A stretch of 64,000 nt of DNA, from contig NZ_CP084472.1 of assembly GCF_020405225.1 (NCBI RefSeq), forward strand, positions 1,922,001 through 1,986,000. The letters run 5' to 3'. Origin of the DNA: Natrinema sp. DC36. Lineage in GTDB: Archaea > Halobacteriota > Halobacteria > Halobacteriales > Natrialbaceae. This document shows positions 17,601-32,600 of this stretch, one piece after another (position 1 is the first letter of the stretch; the number at the start of each line of letters is the position of its first letter). A program made the position numbers and the translations under genes. Under the pieces are notes generated by a model. It was given only the letters and a program-made list of their open reading frames with translations, was not told where the DNA came from and made no database searches.

Positions 17601-20600
17601 CAGACCGCCGTGACGGTCTCCCTCGTCGCGCTCACGATCGCCCTGCTGGTGGTCGTGACCGGGATCGCCACCGGTCTCGCGGCCGATCCGACGGCCGACG
17701 ACGAGGCCGATATCCGCGTCGTTCCCGAGGGGGGCGGAACGCTCTCGTCCGTCGTCGACGTCGAGAGCGCGCGGCTCGGCGACGTCCACGAGACCGCGGC
17801 GGCGATCGAGCGCCGCGACGACGTCACGTACGCGACGCCGGTCCTCACGGAGGCCGTCAGGGTTCGAACAGCGGGGAGCGACGAACCCGAAACCGTGCTC
17901 GCGATGGGTGTCGTTCCGCCGGATGAACCGACCGAAATCGAGGGCGTCTCGACCGCCTCGCTCGAGCCGGGGGACCCCCACTACGCGAACGGCACCTACG
18001 ATGGGCCGCGGACGGGCGAAATCGTGCTAACGGACGCCGCGGCGGACGGGATCGACGCGTCGGCGGGAGACGATCTCGAGGTGCGGGGTTCGATGCTCGA
18101 AGCGGCGAACCGGTCCGGGGAGGACGATCGGTCTCCGACGCACACCGTGACGGCCGTCGAGGACGTGGCGGCCACTGATTTGAGCGGCGAGCTTCCGCTC
18201 GTCGTGCTCCACCTGAGCGAGCTCCAGTCGATGACCGGCGCCGACGACGCCGATCTCGCCGATCAGGTACTCGTCGAGACCGAGGCGGGGACATCGACGG
18301 CGGCCGCCGAGTCAGCAGCCGAAGACGCGTATCCGAACGCGACGATCCAGTCCGGGGACGACGGCGGGTTCGCGTCGATCCGGGGCGACGAGTTCGCGCT
18401 CGCGACGAGCCTCGTCGCCCTCGTCGTCGCAGTCGTGATTTGCTCGCTATTCGTGGCGACCTCGTCGGCGCTGACGATCGACCGGGACCGGCAGGCCATC
18501 GCAGTGCTCGCGGCGGTCGGATTCTCGGTTCGCTCGCGCCTGGCCATCGTCGCGCTGACGACGCTGAGTCTGACGCTGGTCGGAGCGGTCGCCGGCGTCG
18601 TCCTCGGCCTGGCCGGTATCTCGCTCACGAACTACGTGGCGACGGCGACCGTCGCACCGGGTCCGATCGCGACGTCCCGGCCGGCGTTCGCCCCGTACGC
18701 CATTGGGGTCGCGCTGATCGCCGGCATCCTCGCGCTCCCGTACCCGCTGTATCTCGTCGCTCGAACGAACGTCGTCGCCGAACTGGGTCGATAACATGGG
18801 TCGACGACTCACCAAAGGGCGCGCGATCGCAGGGCTCGCGGTCAGTCAGGTGCGCCACGAGCGCGGCCGGACCGTCCTCGTCGTCCTCGCGATCGCGCTG
18901 GCCGTCCTCGCCGTCACGCTACTGGCGAGTCTCGGGCTCGGGGTCCTACAGACCGGCGAGGAACGGTTCGACCGGGCCGGACAGGACGTCTGGATCTCGG
19001 GGGAAAGCGTCGAACTGACGGCGACCGGCGGTCTCGAGAACCCGATCACGGACTCCCATCGGATCGCCGACGACCTCGAGCGGCGCGACGACGTCGAGAG
19101 CGCCTCGCCGCTCGCCTTCCACGCGATCTACGTCGGGACGGAGCCGGACGACCTCGAGCTCGTGACGGGGGTCGGCGTCCCGGGAACACAGGACGCCCGC
19201 ACCGACACCGGCGACGGCTTCTCGGCGGGCGACGCCCACTACGCCGACGGGAGTTACGACGGGCCGATGAGTCGGGAAATCGTCATCGACCCGCAGACGG
19301 CAGAGACGTTCGATATCGGCGTCGGCGACGAGATCCACGTCGGGACGAGCCGGGAGACCGCCGCGGAACGGGAGTTCGAGGTCGTCGGGATCTCTTCGAC
19401 GTACTCGTCGTTTCTCGGCACGTCGACGGTGACGATGCCGCTCAGCGAGTTACAGGAACTCACCGGAACCGCGGGCTCGGATCGGGCGACGTTCGTGACC
19501 GTCACCACGGCGGACGACGCCGACCGAGGCGCCGTTAGCGACGACATCCAGCGATCGTATCCGGAGTACGACGTCCGGACGAGCGACGAGCAGTTCGAGT
19601 CGATGCTGAGCGAGTACCTGCTGGTGCTCGCCAGCGGAGCGACGCTCGTCGTACTGGCGCTCGTTGCCGGGATCGCACTGACGACGAACACCCTCGTTCT
19701 CGTGGCTGTCCAGCAGCGCGAGGAGCTCGCAGCCCTGCGGGCGCTCGGTCTCTCGCGCGGACTGATCGCGGGCGTGGTCGGCGGCCAGGGGTTCGCACTC
19801 GGTGCGCTCGGCGGGCTCCTTGGCCTCCTCGCGACGCCAGTCTGTGCGTTCGGTCTGAATCAGCTGGCAGTCCGATTCGTCGGATTCGAAACTCTGCTGC
19901 GAACGCCGCCGAGTATCTATGCGGCCGGGCTCGCGATCGCGATCGGAATCGGAACCCTCGGTGCCCTGGTCGCCGGCTGGCGGGCGGCGCGGTACGCTCG
20001 CGTCGACGCGCTCCACGCCTGACAACGGTCGAGCGCATCCGCGTCCGGACATATCGGCGTGAGGCCCGCTGCTACAGGTCCATCCCGCCGTTGACGTCGA
20101 TCACTTCTCCCGTCACGTACGAGGAGTCCTCGCTGGCGAGAAACCGAACGACGGCCGCGATGTCCTCGACGTCGGCCAACCGCGCGAGCGGGATGCCGGC
20201 GATGATCCGGTCGAGCACCTCGTCCGGGACGCTCTCGAGCATGTCGGTCGCGGTGAAGCCGGGCGCGACGCAGTTGGCCGTCGAGCCGCCCTGGGCGAGC
20301 TCGAGGGCGATCGTCCGGGTGAAGCCGAACATGCCGCTTTTCGCGGTGGCGTAGTTGGCCTGGCCGAAGTTGCCCTGTTTGCCGACGACGCTCGAGATGT
20401 TGATCAGTCGGCCCTCCTCGGCGTTCCAGATGTCGTCGTAGAACAGCTGGGTACAGTTGAACGTGCCGCCGAGATTGACGTCCATGACGCGATCCCACTC
20501 CTCGCGGGACATCTCCGTGAACTGCTTGTCGGCCGTGATCCCGGCGTTGTTCACGAGCACGTCGGCTGGGCCGAACGCCTCGTGACAGACCTCGACCATG

Positions 20601-23600
20601 TGTTCGACATCGGCGCGATCGGAGACGTCGGCCCTGGCGGCGACGGCGGCACCGCCCGCCGATTCGATCGATTCGACGGCATCGTGTGCCGCCCCTTCCG
20701 ACGACCGGTAGTTGATGACGACGTTCGCACCTTCCTGTCCGAGATACTCCGCGATACCCCGACCGATCCCCTTCGCCGAGCCCGTGATCACACAGGTACG
20801 ACCATTCATGGACATGACTGGCACATTCAACGTCCGATGGTAAATAACGACCCGATAGGTATCAGGATGACGCGCCTGAGACAAACCCGACTCGAAGCCG
20901 ACGGGAAGCGCTGTATAGGCCCCGTCGAGCAGTGCCGAATCGGACGCAGTTCACCGCCGATCCGGTTGCGTTGACGAGTGTAACAGCGGCTCGAGCGACC
21001 GATCGCTACGGAGTTCGATCTCTGGGGATCCTACAGGCGGGGAAAATCGAGACGGGAATCCGTGGAGGAGAAACGGAGAGACTACTGCTCTCGAGCCTGG
21101 TCGCTCCAGTCCTCGATCCGGCTGGGTGAGATCCCGGTTTCGGCGGCAAGTTCGGCGACATCGGCGGCCGCGAGCTGCTCGAACGTGTCGATACCGGCTG
21201 CGGCGAGATCATCCGCGTACGCCTGACCGACACCCGACAGATCGGTTAGATCGTCGGTTTCGGACTGGATCTCGGAGGCGGCCTCCTCGCCGGCGACTTC
21301 CTCGACGACGTCCTCGTCGACGGTCATCTCGCCCGGCTCCGCGGGCTCCGCCTGAACGTCGTCTTCGGCCCGCTCGACGATCTCGTCGTCCGAGCGGTCG
21401 CTCGTCTCGGACTCGAGAGTAGTGTCGGCGACAGTGTCAGTGTCGGCATCGGCGTCAGTATCGGCGTCGCCATCCGCGTCGGTGTCGGACCCCGTTTCGG
21501 CGCTCGTGCCGCCGTTCGCGAGGTCTTCAGCGCCCGACTCGTCGCCCGCGACGTCCTCGGCGAGGGCAGCGTCAGCTTCTTCCGATTCCGGCGTTTCGGG
21601 CCCGGATTCCAAGTCGGTGCCATTCGATCGCTCCTCGAACCACTCGGAAACCTGTGGCCAGAGTTCCTCGTGGCTCCGCGAGGAGACGGACATCCCGATG
21701 TGGCCCGTCGCGAACTCGAGGATCTCGGTGTCGGTCGAGGCGATCGCGTCGTTGAACGGCTTGGACGCCTCCGGCGGAATGAGGTGGTCGTACTCCGCGA
21801 CGATCTGGAGGACGGGCATGTCGATATTCGTGATATCGACGTGTTCGCCGCCCAGTTCGAGCTCGTTCTCGTAGAGCTTGTTCTCCTGGTAGATGTCCCG
21901 GATGAACTCCTCGTAAGCGACGCCGGCCATGTCGATACCCTCGTCGAGCCAGCGCTCCATGCGAGCGAAGTTCTCGACGAAGTCCTCGTCGCCCATGTTG
22001 TCGTAGAACCGGACGTACTTCGTCACGTTGTTCGCGATGGGATCCATCAGCGCGAACCCGATGTCGAGGAACTCCGCGGGAACGTTGCCGAAGGTATCGG
22101 TGACCCGTTCGGGGTCGTAGTAGTCCTCCCCGCCCCAGAGTTCGAGGACGCCGCCGTCGCCGTCGAAACAGAGGCCGGCGGCCATCAGCGCGAGGTTCTC
22201 GACTTTTTCGGGGTAGAGCGAGGCGTACATGGCCGACTTCGTGCCGCCCATGCAGTAGCCGAGGATGTTGATCGAGTCCCGCCCGGAGCGCTCGCGGACG
22301 ACGTCGACGCAGTTGTCGATGTAGCGGTTGACGTAGTCGTCGATGGACAGCGAGCGATCCAGCTTGGACGGCTCACCCCAGTCGATCAGGTAGACGTCGA
22401 AGCCGGCCTCGAGCAGCGTCTGGACCACGGAGCGGTCGGGCTGAAGATCGAGGATGTACGGCTTGTTGATCAGCGCATAGACGATGAGGATGGGAACGTC
22501 GTGTTGCTCCTCCGTCATCGGCTCGTAGTGGAGGAGCTCGAGTTTGTTCTCCTCGTAGACGACCTCGCTGGGCGTCTGCCCGACGTCGATGTTCTCGACG
22601 GTTTCGGTGCGGTCGGGCGCGACCCGCGTCTTCTCGGCCAGGTCGGCGGTCGCCTCCCAAGCCTGCCGTTGCATGTTTAGTGCAGTTGCGAAGGGGTTGT
22701 TCATTGCTCGTCTTCCAGGTGCTCGAGCACGCGATCGAGTTTCTGCTCGACGGCGTGCTGGCGGCGCTCGAGTTCGACGAGGCGGTCACCGATTTCGACG
22801 ACGTCGCCTTCGGTCGCGAAGCCCAGCGAGTTGAGCGTCTCCTGGGCGGCCTCGTCGGCCTGTTCCTGAAGCTCGAGGACGTCGCCGACGGTCTCGCCGG
22901 TCATCTTGGCGAAGGCGGTCGTCGACATGACCTCCTTGAACGCCTCGTTCGCCGTGTTGAGCCAGATATCGCGGAACTCCTCGACGTCGACGTCCTCGCC
23001 CTCGAGCTGATCGTTCGCCCGCTCGACCATCTGCTGGGAGGCGTTCATCCACGTCTCGTAGGCGCGGGCGTAGCCCTCGACGCCGTCGGAGATTTCGGTG
23101 TCGTCGCTGGCCTCGCCGACGGTCTCCGACCAGCTCTCGACGAACTGTGCCTGCGCTTCCATATTGTCCTCGAGGGCCTCGAGGAATTGCTCGTTCCACT
23201 GTTCGGCGAACGCGTTCCAGTCTTGCATCGGGGGCTGTGAGTCTGACATGGGTGAAAATTGACGGTTGTACGGTAAAAAACTGCGCCCGGATTTACGCCG
23301 AGACGTCGAACTCGTCGGCGGCCTCTTCGACGTTTTCGGCGACGGCACCGACGTTCTCCTCGGCCTGCTCGTGAGCCTCGAGGTAGGCGTCGAACGACGT
23401 GTCGACGACCTCCGCGTAGCTTGCGGCGAACTCATCGTAGGCGACCTCGGACTCCTCGAGTGCTTCGAGGTAGGCGTCGATCGACTGCGACTGGGCCTCG
23501 GTGGCCGAGTCGAAGCCGTCGTCGACGAGTTCGCGGAGCTCGCCAAAGTCGGCGGCCTCCTCGGGCAGCGACGCCTCGAGGGCGTCGAAGTAGGCGTGAA

Positions 23601-26600
23601 TTGCGCCCTTGGTCAGCTCGGCGTTGGACTCGGCGAGCGAGCTCGACGTCTCGATGGCGTCGGCGAAGGCGCTGATCGAGGTCTTCTGGGCCTCGAGAGC
23701 GTCGTGGGTGAGGGACTGGCTCTGTTCGATTGCGGTGCGCTGTGCGTCGAAGACTGCGGTGAATGGGTTCTGTGTCATGATTGATCCTCTCGGTTGCGTT
23801 TGACGGGAACGACGATCGTCTGGACGATATCGCCCTCTTCGATGTCGAGGGCTTCCCGTTCGGGGCCGGGAATGCTGATCCGACCGCCGCTCTGGACGCG
23901 GGCCTTGAACGTCGCCGTGCCCATGTTCATGGGACCGAACGCCGAGGCGTTCTCGAGCGGGTTCGCCGACGTGGCCTGCAACAACTGTTTCATCATCTCC
24001 TGCTGGGAGTCGGCGACCTGCTCGCCGGCTTCCTGCATCTCCTGCATTCCCTCCGTAAACATCGCGGGCGGGAACCAGGGCGATCGGTCGGAGTCGTCCG
24101 TCATCAACAGTATATTGGATCGCAGACACCATAAGGCTTTCCACTAGATACCATCTAATGGTAGAGAGTGGTTTTGGTTGGATCGACCCACCAATCATTG
24201 ACTCGGATGAGCGACAACCGCGATCGAAATCTAACCGTACGAATCCAACACGAACGCCGAAATCGGACCGGAGAACGCTACTAAGAGATTTTTACTCCGG
24301 ATTTGGAACGGTAAAACGGTGTTGAAGCAGCCAAAGAAGTCATATATACGCCACGCCTAGCCGCCCGTAGATGTCACACCAGAACGCTGGCGAAGACAAC
24401 CTCGCTGCCATGACGAACGCGTGGTCGGCGATGACGCGAGGATTTCTTCGAACCGCGACTGCGGCGAATCGTGCCGCCGTTTCCGCGATGTTTCCAACCA
24501 TCGACGGCGAGAACGGCCCGGAACCGAACAGGATCGCCCCGCCGATCCCGTCGGTCGAGTACTCCGACCTCGACTGGCAGTTCGATCGCACCGTCGACGA
24601 TCCCGATCACATCAGCGTCGGCGACACCGTCACGTTCGAGAAGGCGCTCACCGACGCGGACGTCCGCGCGTTCGCCGCGGTCAGCGGCGACACGAACCGC
24701 CTCCACCTCGACGAGGAGTTCGCGGCCGATACCCGCTTCGGCGAACGCATCGTCCACGGGACGCTCGTCTCCGGGCTCATCAGCTCCGCCCTCGCTCGAC
24801 TCCCCGGACTCACCATCTACCTCTCACAGGACCTCGAGTTCAGCGGCCCCGTCGGCGTCGGCGACCGGGTGTCGGCCCGCGTCGAAATCGTTGAGGACCT
24901 CGGGAACGACCAGTACCGCCTCGAGACGGTCGTCCGCGACGAGGACGACGACGCGACCGTGATCGACGGCGAGGCCGTCGTACTGATCGACGACCTGCCC
25001 GCAGAGTAGCGTTTTTCCACCGACTTAAGCCAGCGTTTTCCACGATGTACTCACAGCAACGCTGCTAAGTAGCTCCTCGCGGAACGGCCGCACATGACCC
25101 TCTTCGGAACTGCAGGGATTCGCGGCCCGATCGAGGACGTTTCGCCCTCGCTCGCACTCGCCGTCGGTCAGGCCGCCGGCGAACCCGGCGAAACGTTCGT
25201 CGTCGGTCGCGACGGCCGGGAGACGGGACCCGCGCTCGCGGCGGCGATGGAGGCCGGCCTCGAGAGCGCCGGAGCCGACGTCCGCCGGCTCGGACAGGTA
25301 CCGACCCCGACGCTCGCCTTCGCCTCGCGCGGGCGACGCGGCGTGATGCTTACAGCAAGTCACAACCCGCCCGCCGACAACGGCATCAAACTCTTCGCCG
25401 ACGGCGTCGAGTACGACGGCGACGCGGAGCGAACGATCGACGACCGCGTCGCGAGCGAGGGCGCGCGACTCGCTCGCTGGGACGAGTGGGGCGAGTCCGA
25501 ACGCCTCGCCGTGCTCGATCGGTATCTCGACGCCGTCGAGGAGTACGTCCGCGAGCAGTTCGGCGATCGGACGCCGACCACCGGGGACGCAACGCCGGAC
25601 GAACCGCTCGCGGGCCGTCGGATCGCCGTCGACTGCGGCAACGGCGTGGGCGCGCTCGCGACGCCGCAGGTCCTCGAGCGACTCGGCGCGGATATCGTCG
25701 CGATCAACGCGTCCGTCGACGGCCACTTCCCGGGCCGCGAGAGCAAACCTACGCCGGAGACGCTCTCGGAGTTCACCGCGTTTCTCGGTGACGGCGACTT
25801 CGATCTCGGGCTCGCTCACGACGGTGACGCCGACCGCCTCGTCGTCCTCGGCCCCGACGGTGGAGTGATTCACGAGGACACCGTCCTCGCCGTCGTCGCG
25901 GCCCGCTACACCGCCGACAGCGACGCGGATGATCCCGTCGTCGTCACTACGCCCAACGCCTCCGCACGCATCGACGAGCGTGTCCGCGCGGCCGGCGGTC
26001 GAGTCGAGCGCGTCCAGCTGGGGTCGCTCCACGAGGGAATCGCGCGCGAACGCTCTCGAGGAGGCGAGGACACCGAGATCGTCTTCGCCGCCGAGCCCTG
26101 GAAACACATCCACACCGCCTTCGGCGGCTGGATCGACGGCGTGGTCAGCGCCGCGGTCGTCGCTGCGCTCGTTGCCGACGCCGGTGATACAGATCGGCTC
26201 CGGGACCCCGTCACCGAACGCCCCTACCGAAAGGTCAGCATCGAGTGCCCGGACGCGGCCAAGGCCGACGTGATGGCCGCCCTCGAGACCGAGCTCCCCG
26301 CGGCGTTTCCGGACGCGACGGTCGACACGGACTACGGCGTCCGCCTCGAGTTCGCTGACGCGTCGTGGCTGCTCGTTCGACCGAGCGGAACGGAGCCGTA
26401 CGTCCGCCTCTATGCGGAGAGCGATTCAGTCGACGACCTCGTCACCGACGCGCGTTCGGTCATCGAAACGGCGGTCGCGGAGCGCTAAGCGAGCGGAGAA
26501 CTGCTCGATCGGTTACGGCTCGAGGATATCGCGGAGAACGAGCGTGGCCAGCATTCTCTCGGAACCGGGTGCTCAGCAGGACTCGTCCTGCGGGAGGCTC

Positions 26601-29600
26601 GCAACTGTAGACGCGGGAGCGTGTCACCAATTTCGACGGGTATATACTGGAGGGTTACGCTAATCAGTCCCATGACGCATAACAGACGACGATTTCTCAC
26701 GGGTGCAACTGCAGCAGGGCTCACCGGCATCGCCGGTTGCGTCGGCGGGTTCGGCGGCGAAGGCGACGCGGAGTATCAGGTCGGAATGGTGTACGCGACC
26801 GGCGGGCTCGGCGACGACTCGTTCAACGACATGGCCAAGCAGGGAGTCGTGGACGCGCGCGACGAATTCGACCTCGCGTTCGACGAGACCGAACCGGGGG
26901 CCGCAAGCGAGTTCGATGGAGCACAGCGGGACTTCGCGGAATCCGGCGACTACGATCTGATCAGCTGTATCGGATACGCGCAAGCCGATGCCCTCTCGGG
27001 GAACGCGCCCGAGTATCCCGATCAGAGCTTCATGATCATCGACTCGGTCGTCGAGGAAGACAACGTCCGGAGCTACGTGTTCGGGGAACCCGAAGGCTCG
27101 TTCCAGGTTGGCCACCTCGCAGGCCTGTTGACGGACCAGGAGTTCGCGGCCGGTGCCGGCGAGACGAATCCCGACGAGAGTGTGGTCGGCTTCGTCGGTG
27201 GCGTCGAATCGCCGCTGATCGAATCGTTCCAAGCTGGGTTCGAGGCCGGCGTCGAGCACGCCAACGAGGACGCAGAGGTCGTCTCGTCGTACGTCGGCGG
27301 CTTCAACGACACTGCGGGCGGTCAGTCGGCCGCTCGATCGATGTACCAGGACCAGGGAGCCGACATCGTCTTCCACGCGGCCGGTCGAACCGGGATCGGC
27401 GTCTTCCAGGCGGCACAGGACGAAGGCCGGTTCGCGATCGGCGTCGACGACGACCAGTCGGTCTCGAACCCGGACTTCGCCGACGTCATCCTTGCGAGCA
27501 TGGTCAAGCGCGTCGACACCGCGGTCTACTCCGCGATCGAGTCCGTCGTCAACGACAACTTTGCCGGCGGCGAGACCGAGACCCTCGGCCTCGATCAGGA
27601 GGGTGTCGCCAACGTCTACGGCAACGAGCTCGGCGACGAGATCCCGCAGGACGTGAAGGATCAGGTCGCAGAGTCCCGACAGGCGATCATCGACGGCGAG
27701 ATCGACGTCCCAAGCGAACTGTAATCGAATGAGCGATTCCGGAGCGGGAACGACCGACGGGACGGGACCGAGTACGGGGGTGGACGCTGGAACTACCGAC
27801 CGGACGAGTACGGGCAGCGACCTCGCAGTCCACCTCGACGGCATTACCAAGCGTTTCCCGGGGGTCGTCGCGAACGACGACGTCGACCTCCGCGTCGAAC
27901 GGGGGACAGTCCACGCCCTGCTCGGCGAGAACGGGGCCGGCAAGACGACGCTGATGAACGTCCTCTACGGGCTCTACGAGCCCGAGGAGGGCCGCGTCGT
28001 CGTCGACGGCGAGGACCGATCGTTCGACTCGCCTCGAGACGCCATCGACGCCGGCATCGGGATGATCCACCAGCACTTCATGCTGGTCGATCCCATGACG
28101 GTCGCCGAGAACATCGCGCTGGGAAATGAACCCACGAAGTGGTTCGGCATGGCGGTCGACCACGACCGCATCGACCGCGAGATTCGCGACCTCTGCGACC
28201 GGTACGGCTTCGACGTCGATCCGGGGGCCACGGTCGAAGACGTGGGCGTCGGCGTCCAGCAGCGCGTCGAGATCCTCAAGGCGCTGTTCCGCGGTGCGGA
28301 CATCCTCATCCTCGACGAGCCGACCGCCGTCCTCACACCGCAGGAGGTCGAGGGTCTCTATGCCGTCCTCGAGGAACTCACCGATCAGGGGAAGACGATT
28401 ATTTTCATCACGCACAAACTCGAGGAAGCAACCCACGCCGCCGACGCGATCACCATCCTCAGGGACGGGAAGTCCGTCGGGACTGTCGATCCGGACGGCA
28501 CGAGCCGAAAAGAGCTGGCCGAGCGCATGGTCGGTCGGGAGGTCCTCCTCGAGGCCGAATCCGAGCCGGTCGAGACCGGCGATGTCGTCCTCTCGGCGGA
28601 CGATGTCATCGTCAGGGACGCCCGCGATATCGAGGTCGTTTCGGGGATCGACCTCGACGTTCGCGCGGGCGAAATTCTCGGTATCGCGGGCGTCGACGGC
28701 AACGGACAGGCCGAGCTGGTCGAAGCGATCACCGGTCTGAAGGCGCCCGACGAGGGCGAGATCACCTACGACGGAACGGATATCACGGAGTGGTCTCGCC
28801 GCCAACGGATCGAGAACGGAATGGCCTACGTTCCGGAGGACCGCCACGAGCGCGGGCTCGTCATGCCATTCGACCTCGTCGAAAACGGCGTCCTCGGCAG
28901 CCAGCGCTCGCCTCGGTTCGCCAACGGTGGCCGGATCGACTGGCCCGGGGTCCGCGATCACACCGAGGAGATCATCGACACCTACGACGTCCGACCGCCG
29001 GACGCGGACGCCGACGCGCAGTCCCTCTCGGGCGGGAACCAACAGAAGTTCATCGTCGGCCGCGAGTTCGAACGCGACCCGTTGCTCGTCGTCGCGACCC
29101 ACCCCACTCGCGGGGTCGACATCGGATCGACGGAGTTCATCCACGAGCGCCTGCTCGACCTTCGACGGGAGGGCGTCGCGATACTGCTCGTCTCCTCGAA
29201 CCTTGAGGAAGTGCAGGCCCTCTCCGACCGACTGGCAGTGATCTACGAGGGCGAATTCATCGACATCACCTCCCCCAACGACGTGACCGAAGAGGAACTC
29301 GGCTTGCTCATGGCCGGCCAACGGCCGGGCCAACGCAATACGGACGGATCGGCCAGAGGTGACGGTCAATGAGGGAGCGACTCGAGCACCTCCTCGAGCG
29401 CCTCGTTCGGGCGTCAGCTCTCGAGCGGATCCTCATCAGCGTCGCGGCGCTGTTCGCTGCCGTCCTCGTCGGCGGGGTGCTCGTGTTCGTGTCCGGCGGC
29501 TTTGCCACCTGCCGGACCGGCCTCGATCTGGGCGGCTGGACGTTCTGTTACAACCCGATGCAGGTCTACTACGAGCTGTTCCTCGGCGCGCTCGGCCACC

Positions 29601-32600
29601 CGTTCGAGAGCGGCTGGGAGCTCACCAATTTCGGCTTCGCGACGACGCTGCGGCGAACGACGCTGCTGATCTTCGCGGGGCTGTCCGTCGCGGTGGCGTT
29701 CCGCGCCGGCCTGCTCAACATCGGAACGCAAGGACAGCTGGTCGTCGGCGGGCTGGCGACGGCCGTCACCGTCGTCTACGCGGCGGCGATCGTCCCCGGC
29801 GGGTTCATCGGAACAATCGTCCTTATCCCGCTGGGCGTGTTCGCAGGCGCAGTCGTCGGCGGGTTCTACGGCGCGATTCCGGGGGTACTGAAGGCGTACG
29901 GCGACGCCAACGAGGTCATCACGACGATCATGCTCAATTTCGTTGCGACCGGCGTCACGGCGACGGTGCTGTCCTGGCAGTTCCAGGACCCGAACAGTAA
30001 CAACCCGCAGACCAGACCCGTCCCCGGGTACGCAGAGATTCCGAACCTTCCCGTGATCGGGTTCGGCGGTCGAATGGACTTCTCGCTGCTCGCGCTGGCC
30101 TTCGCCGTCACGCTCATGATCGGGATCGCCTGGCTGTTCGCCCGAACCTCGTTCGGGTACGAACTGCGCACGAGCGGCCTCCAACCCGAGGCCGCCGCCT
30201 ACGGCGGGGTCGACGACCGGCGCATGACCGTCGCGAGCATGACCCTCTCGGGCGCGCTCGGCGGCATCGGCGGCGCGTTCTGGGTGCTCATGGTTCACGG
30301 TAAATGGCTCAAGAACGTGCCCTCGCTTGGCTTCGACGGCATTGCCGTCTCGGTGCTCGCGGGGAACAACCCGCTGGGTGTCGGCGCGGCGGCGCTCCTG
30401 TTCGGTATCTTCGATAGCGGCGAGAGCTCGATCGGGACGGGAACGGACGTCCCGCCGGAGCTGGTCGGCATCCTAACGGGGCTTATCATCCTCTTCGTCG
30501 CGATGCCGGAGTTCTTCCGGATGCTCGGACTGCGCTTCCTCGGCACGAGGACGTCACGGCCGACTCGCGCGGACGGCGGTGAGGGAGGTGAAGTCGATGA
30601 GTAACCTGGTCTCGAAGCGAACCGCCGGGGCAGCCGCGGTTCTCACTGCCATCTGGATCGTCGTCGGACTGCTCGCCCCCGACTCGTGGCCCGGCGTCTT
30701 GCTCTCGATCGCCGCCAGTCCGAACACGCACACGAAAACGCTCCGGCTCGCCGTCCCCATCGCGCTCGCCGCGATCGGCGGCATCTTCGCCGAAAAGAGC
30801 GGCGTCATCAACATCGGGATCGAAGGGCTGCTCATCGTCTCGGGGTTCAGCTCGATTGTCGCTACCTACTGGCTCGGTTCCGGAAGCACGACGATGGGGC
30901 TGTCGAACCACTGGTGGGGACTCGTCGTCGGCGTCCTCGTCAGCGTCCTGTTCGCGCTGATCTTCGCGATCGTTTGCATCGAGTTCAAGGCCGATCAGAT
31001 CATCGCCGGGCTCGCGGTCTGGCTCATCGCCCTGGGACTCGCACCGTTCGTCTCCCGGATCGTCTTCGGGAGTCCGAACGCCACCACCATGGGGACGTTC
31101 AAACCCGTCACGATCCCGCTGCTGTCGGAGATTCCGCTCCTCGGATACCTGCTGTTCGATACGCCACCGCAGGTGTATCTCATGCTGTTCGGTGCCGTGG
31201 CAGGCTGGTACCTGCTCTCCCGGACGAGCTTCGGCCGCTGGGTCGTCGCCAGCGGCGAGAACCCGAAGGCGCTCGACACGGCCGGCGTCGACGTCCGAAA
31301 GGTCCGCTACGCCGCGGTCCTCCTCTCGGGCGTCTTCGCCGGCCTCGGCGGCGCGGGCTTCGCGCTCGGCCAGCTCGGAACCTTCGCCGGCGGCGGCCAG
31401 ACTGACATCGCCGGACGCGGGTTCATCGCGATCGCCACCTACCTGCTCGCGAACTACCACCCGATCGGCGCCCTGCTCGGGTCGTTCCTCTTCGCGGGAC
31501 TCACCTCGATGCAAGACAGCCTCCAGGCAGCCGGGTACGCCATCCCGACCGAACTCATCCGGACGATCCCCTACGTGACGGTGATCGTCGTCCTCGTGTT
31601 CGTCGGCCGTACCCGACTGCCCGAGGCCGCCGGTGACGATTACGAATCCGGCGAGGACTAAGCGCTTCGTCGACCTTCGGCGATTCCGCTCCGGTCGATG
31701 CCTTCTTGCACTCGCTCGAGCTACCATCCGTCATGACGGCCAGCGATCTCATCGACGCCGCTCGCGACGTCCAGGAACGCGCCCACGTCCCCTACTCCGA
31801 GTACCGGGTGGGTGCTGCCCTCGAAACCGCTGACGGCGAGGTCTTCGTGGGCTGCAATCTCGAGAACGCGAACTTCAGCAACAGCCTCCACGCGGAGGAG
31901 GTCGCGATCGCGGAGGCAGTCAAGAACGGCCACCGCGACTTTACGCGACTCGCGGTGAGTTCGGGGCGCCGCGACGGCGTCACACCCTGTGGAATGTGTC
32001 GCCAGACGCTCGCGGAGTTCTGCGACGACGACCTCGTCGTCTCCTGTGACGAGGGCGAGGGGGAGGAGCCGACCGAGTACACGCTCGGGGAACTGCTGCC
32101 GAACACGATCAGTCAGGAAACGCTCGAGTAACTCGCAACGCGCAGTTCTCAGAACTGCCGCTCGAACGGCAGCGGATCGGAGACAGTATAGTATGGCCCG
32201 CCGAGTCGGCCGACGGTATCGAGATCGCGCATATCGATCTGGCCGTCGGTCAAGAGCTCATCGTCGACGTGGACGTACTGAACGTCGCCGAGGATCATCA
32301 GCTTGTCGTGGACCTCGATCGAATCGTGGAGCGTACACTCCATCGACACGACCGCGTCCGCCACGCGGGGCGCTGAAACCGTTCGCGACTCCCCGCGTTC
32401 GACATCGGCGAGGTCGAACTCACTCTCGTCTTCCGGAAGGGCCGCGGAGGTGTGGTCCATCCGCTCGATATCGGCTTCCGTGACGATATTGACGACGAAC
32501 TCACCGCTCTCGAGCGCGTTGCGGGCCGTATCCTTCAGCTCGCTGCGGGATCCGTTGGGCGTGTTGAACAGCACGGTGGGCTCCGTCAGGGAGACGTAGT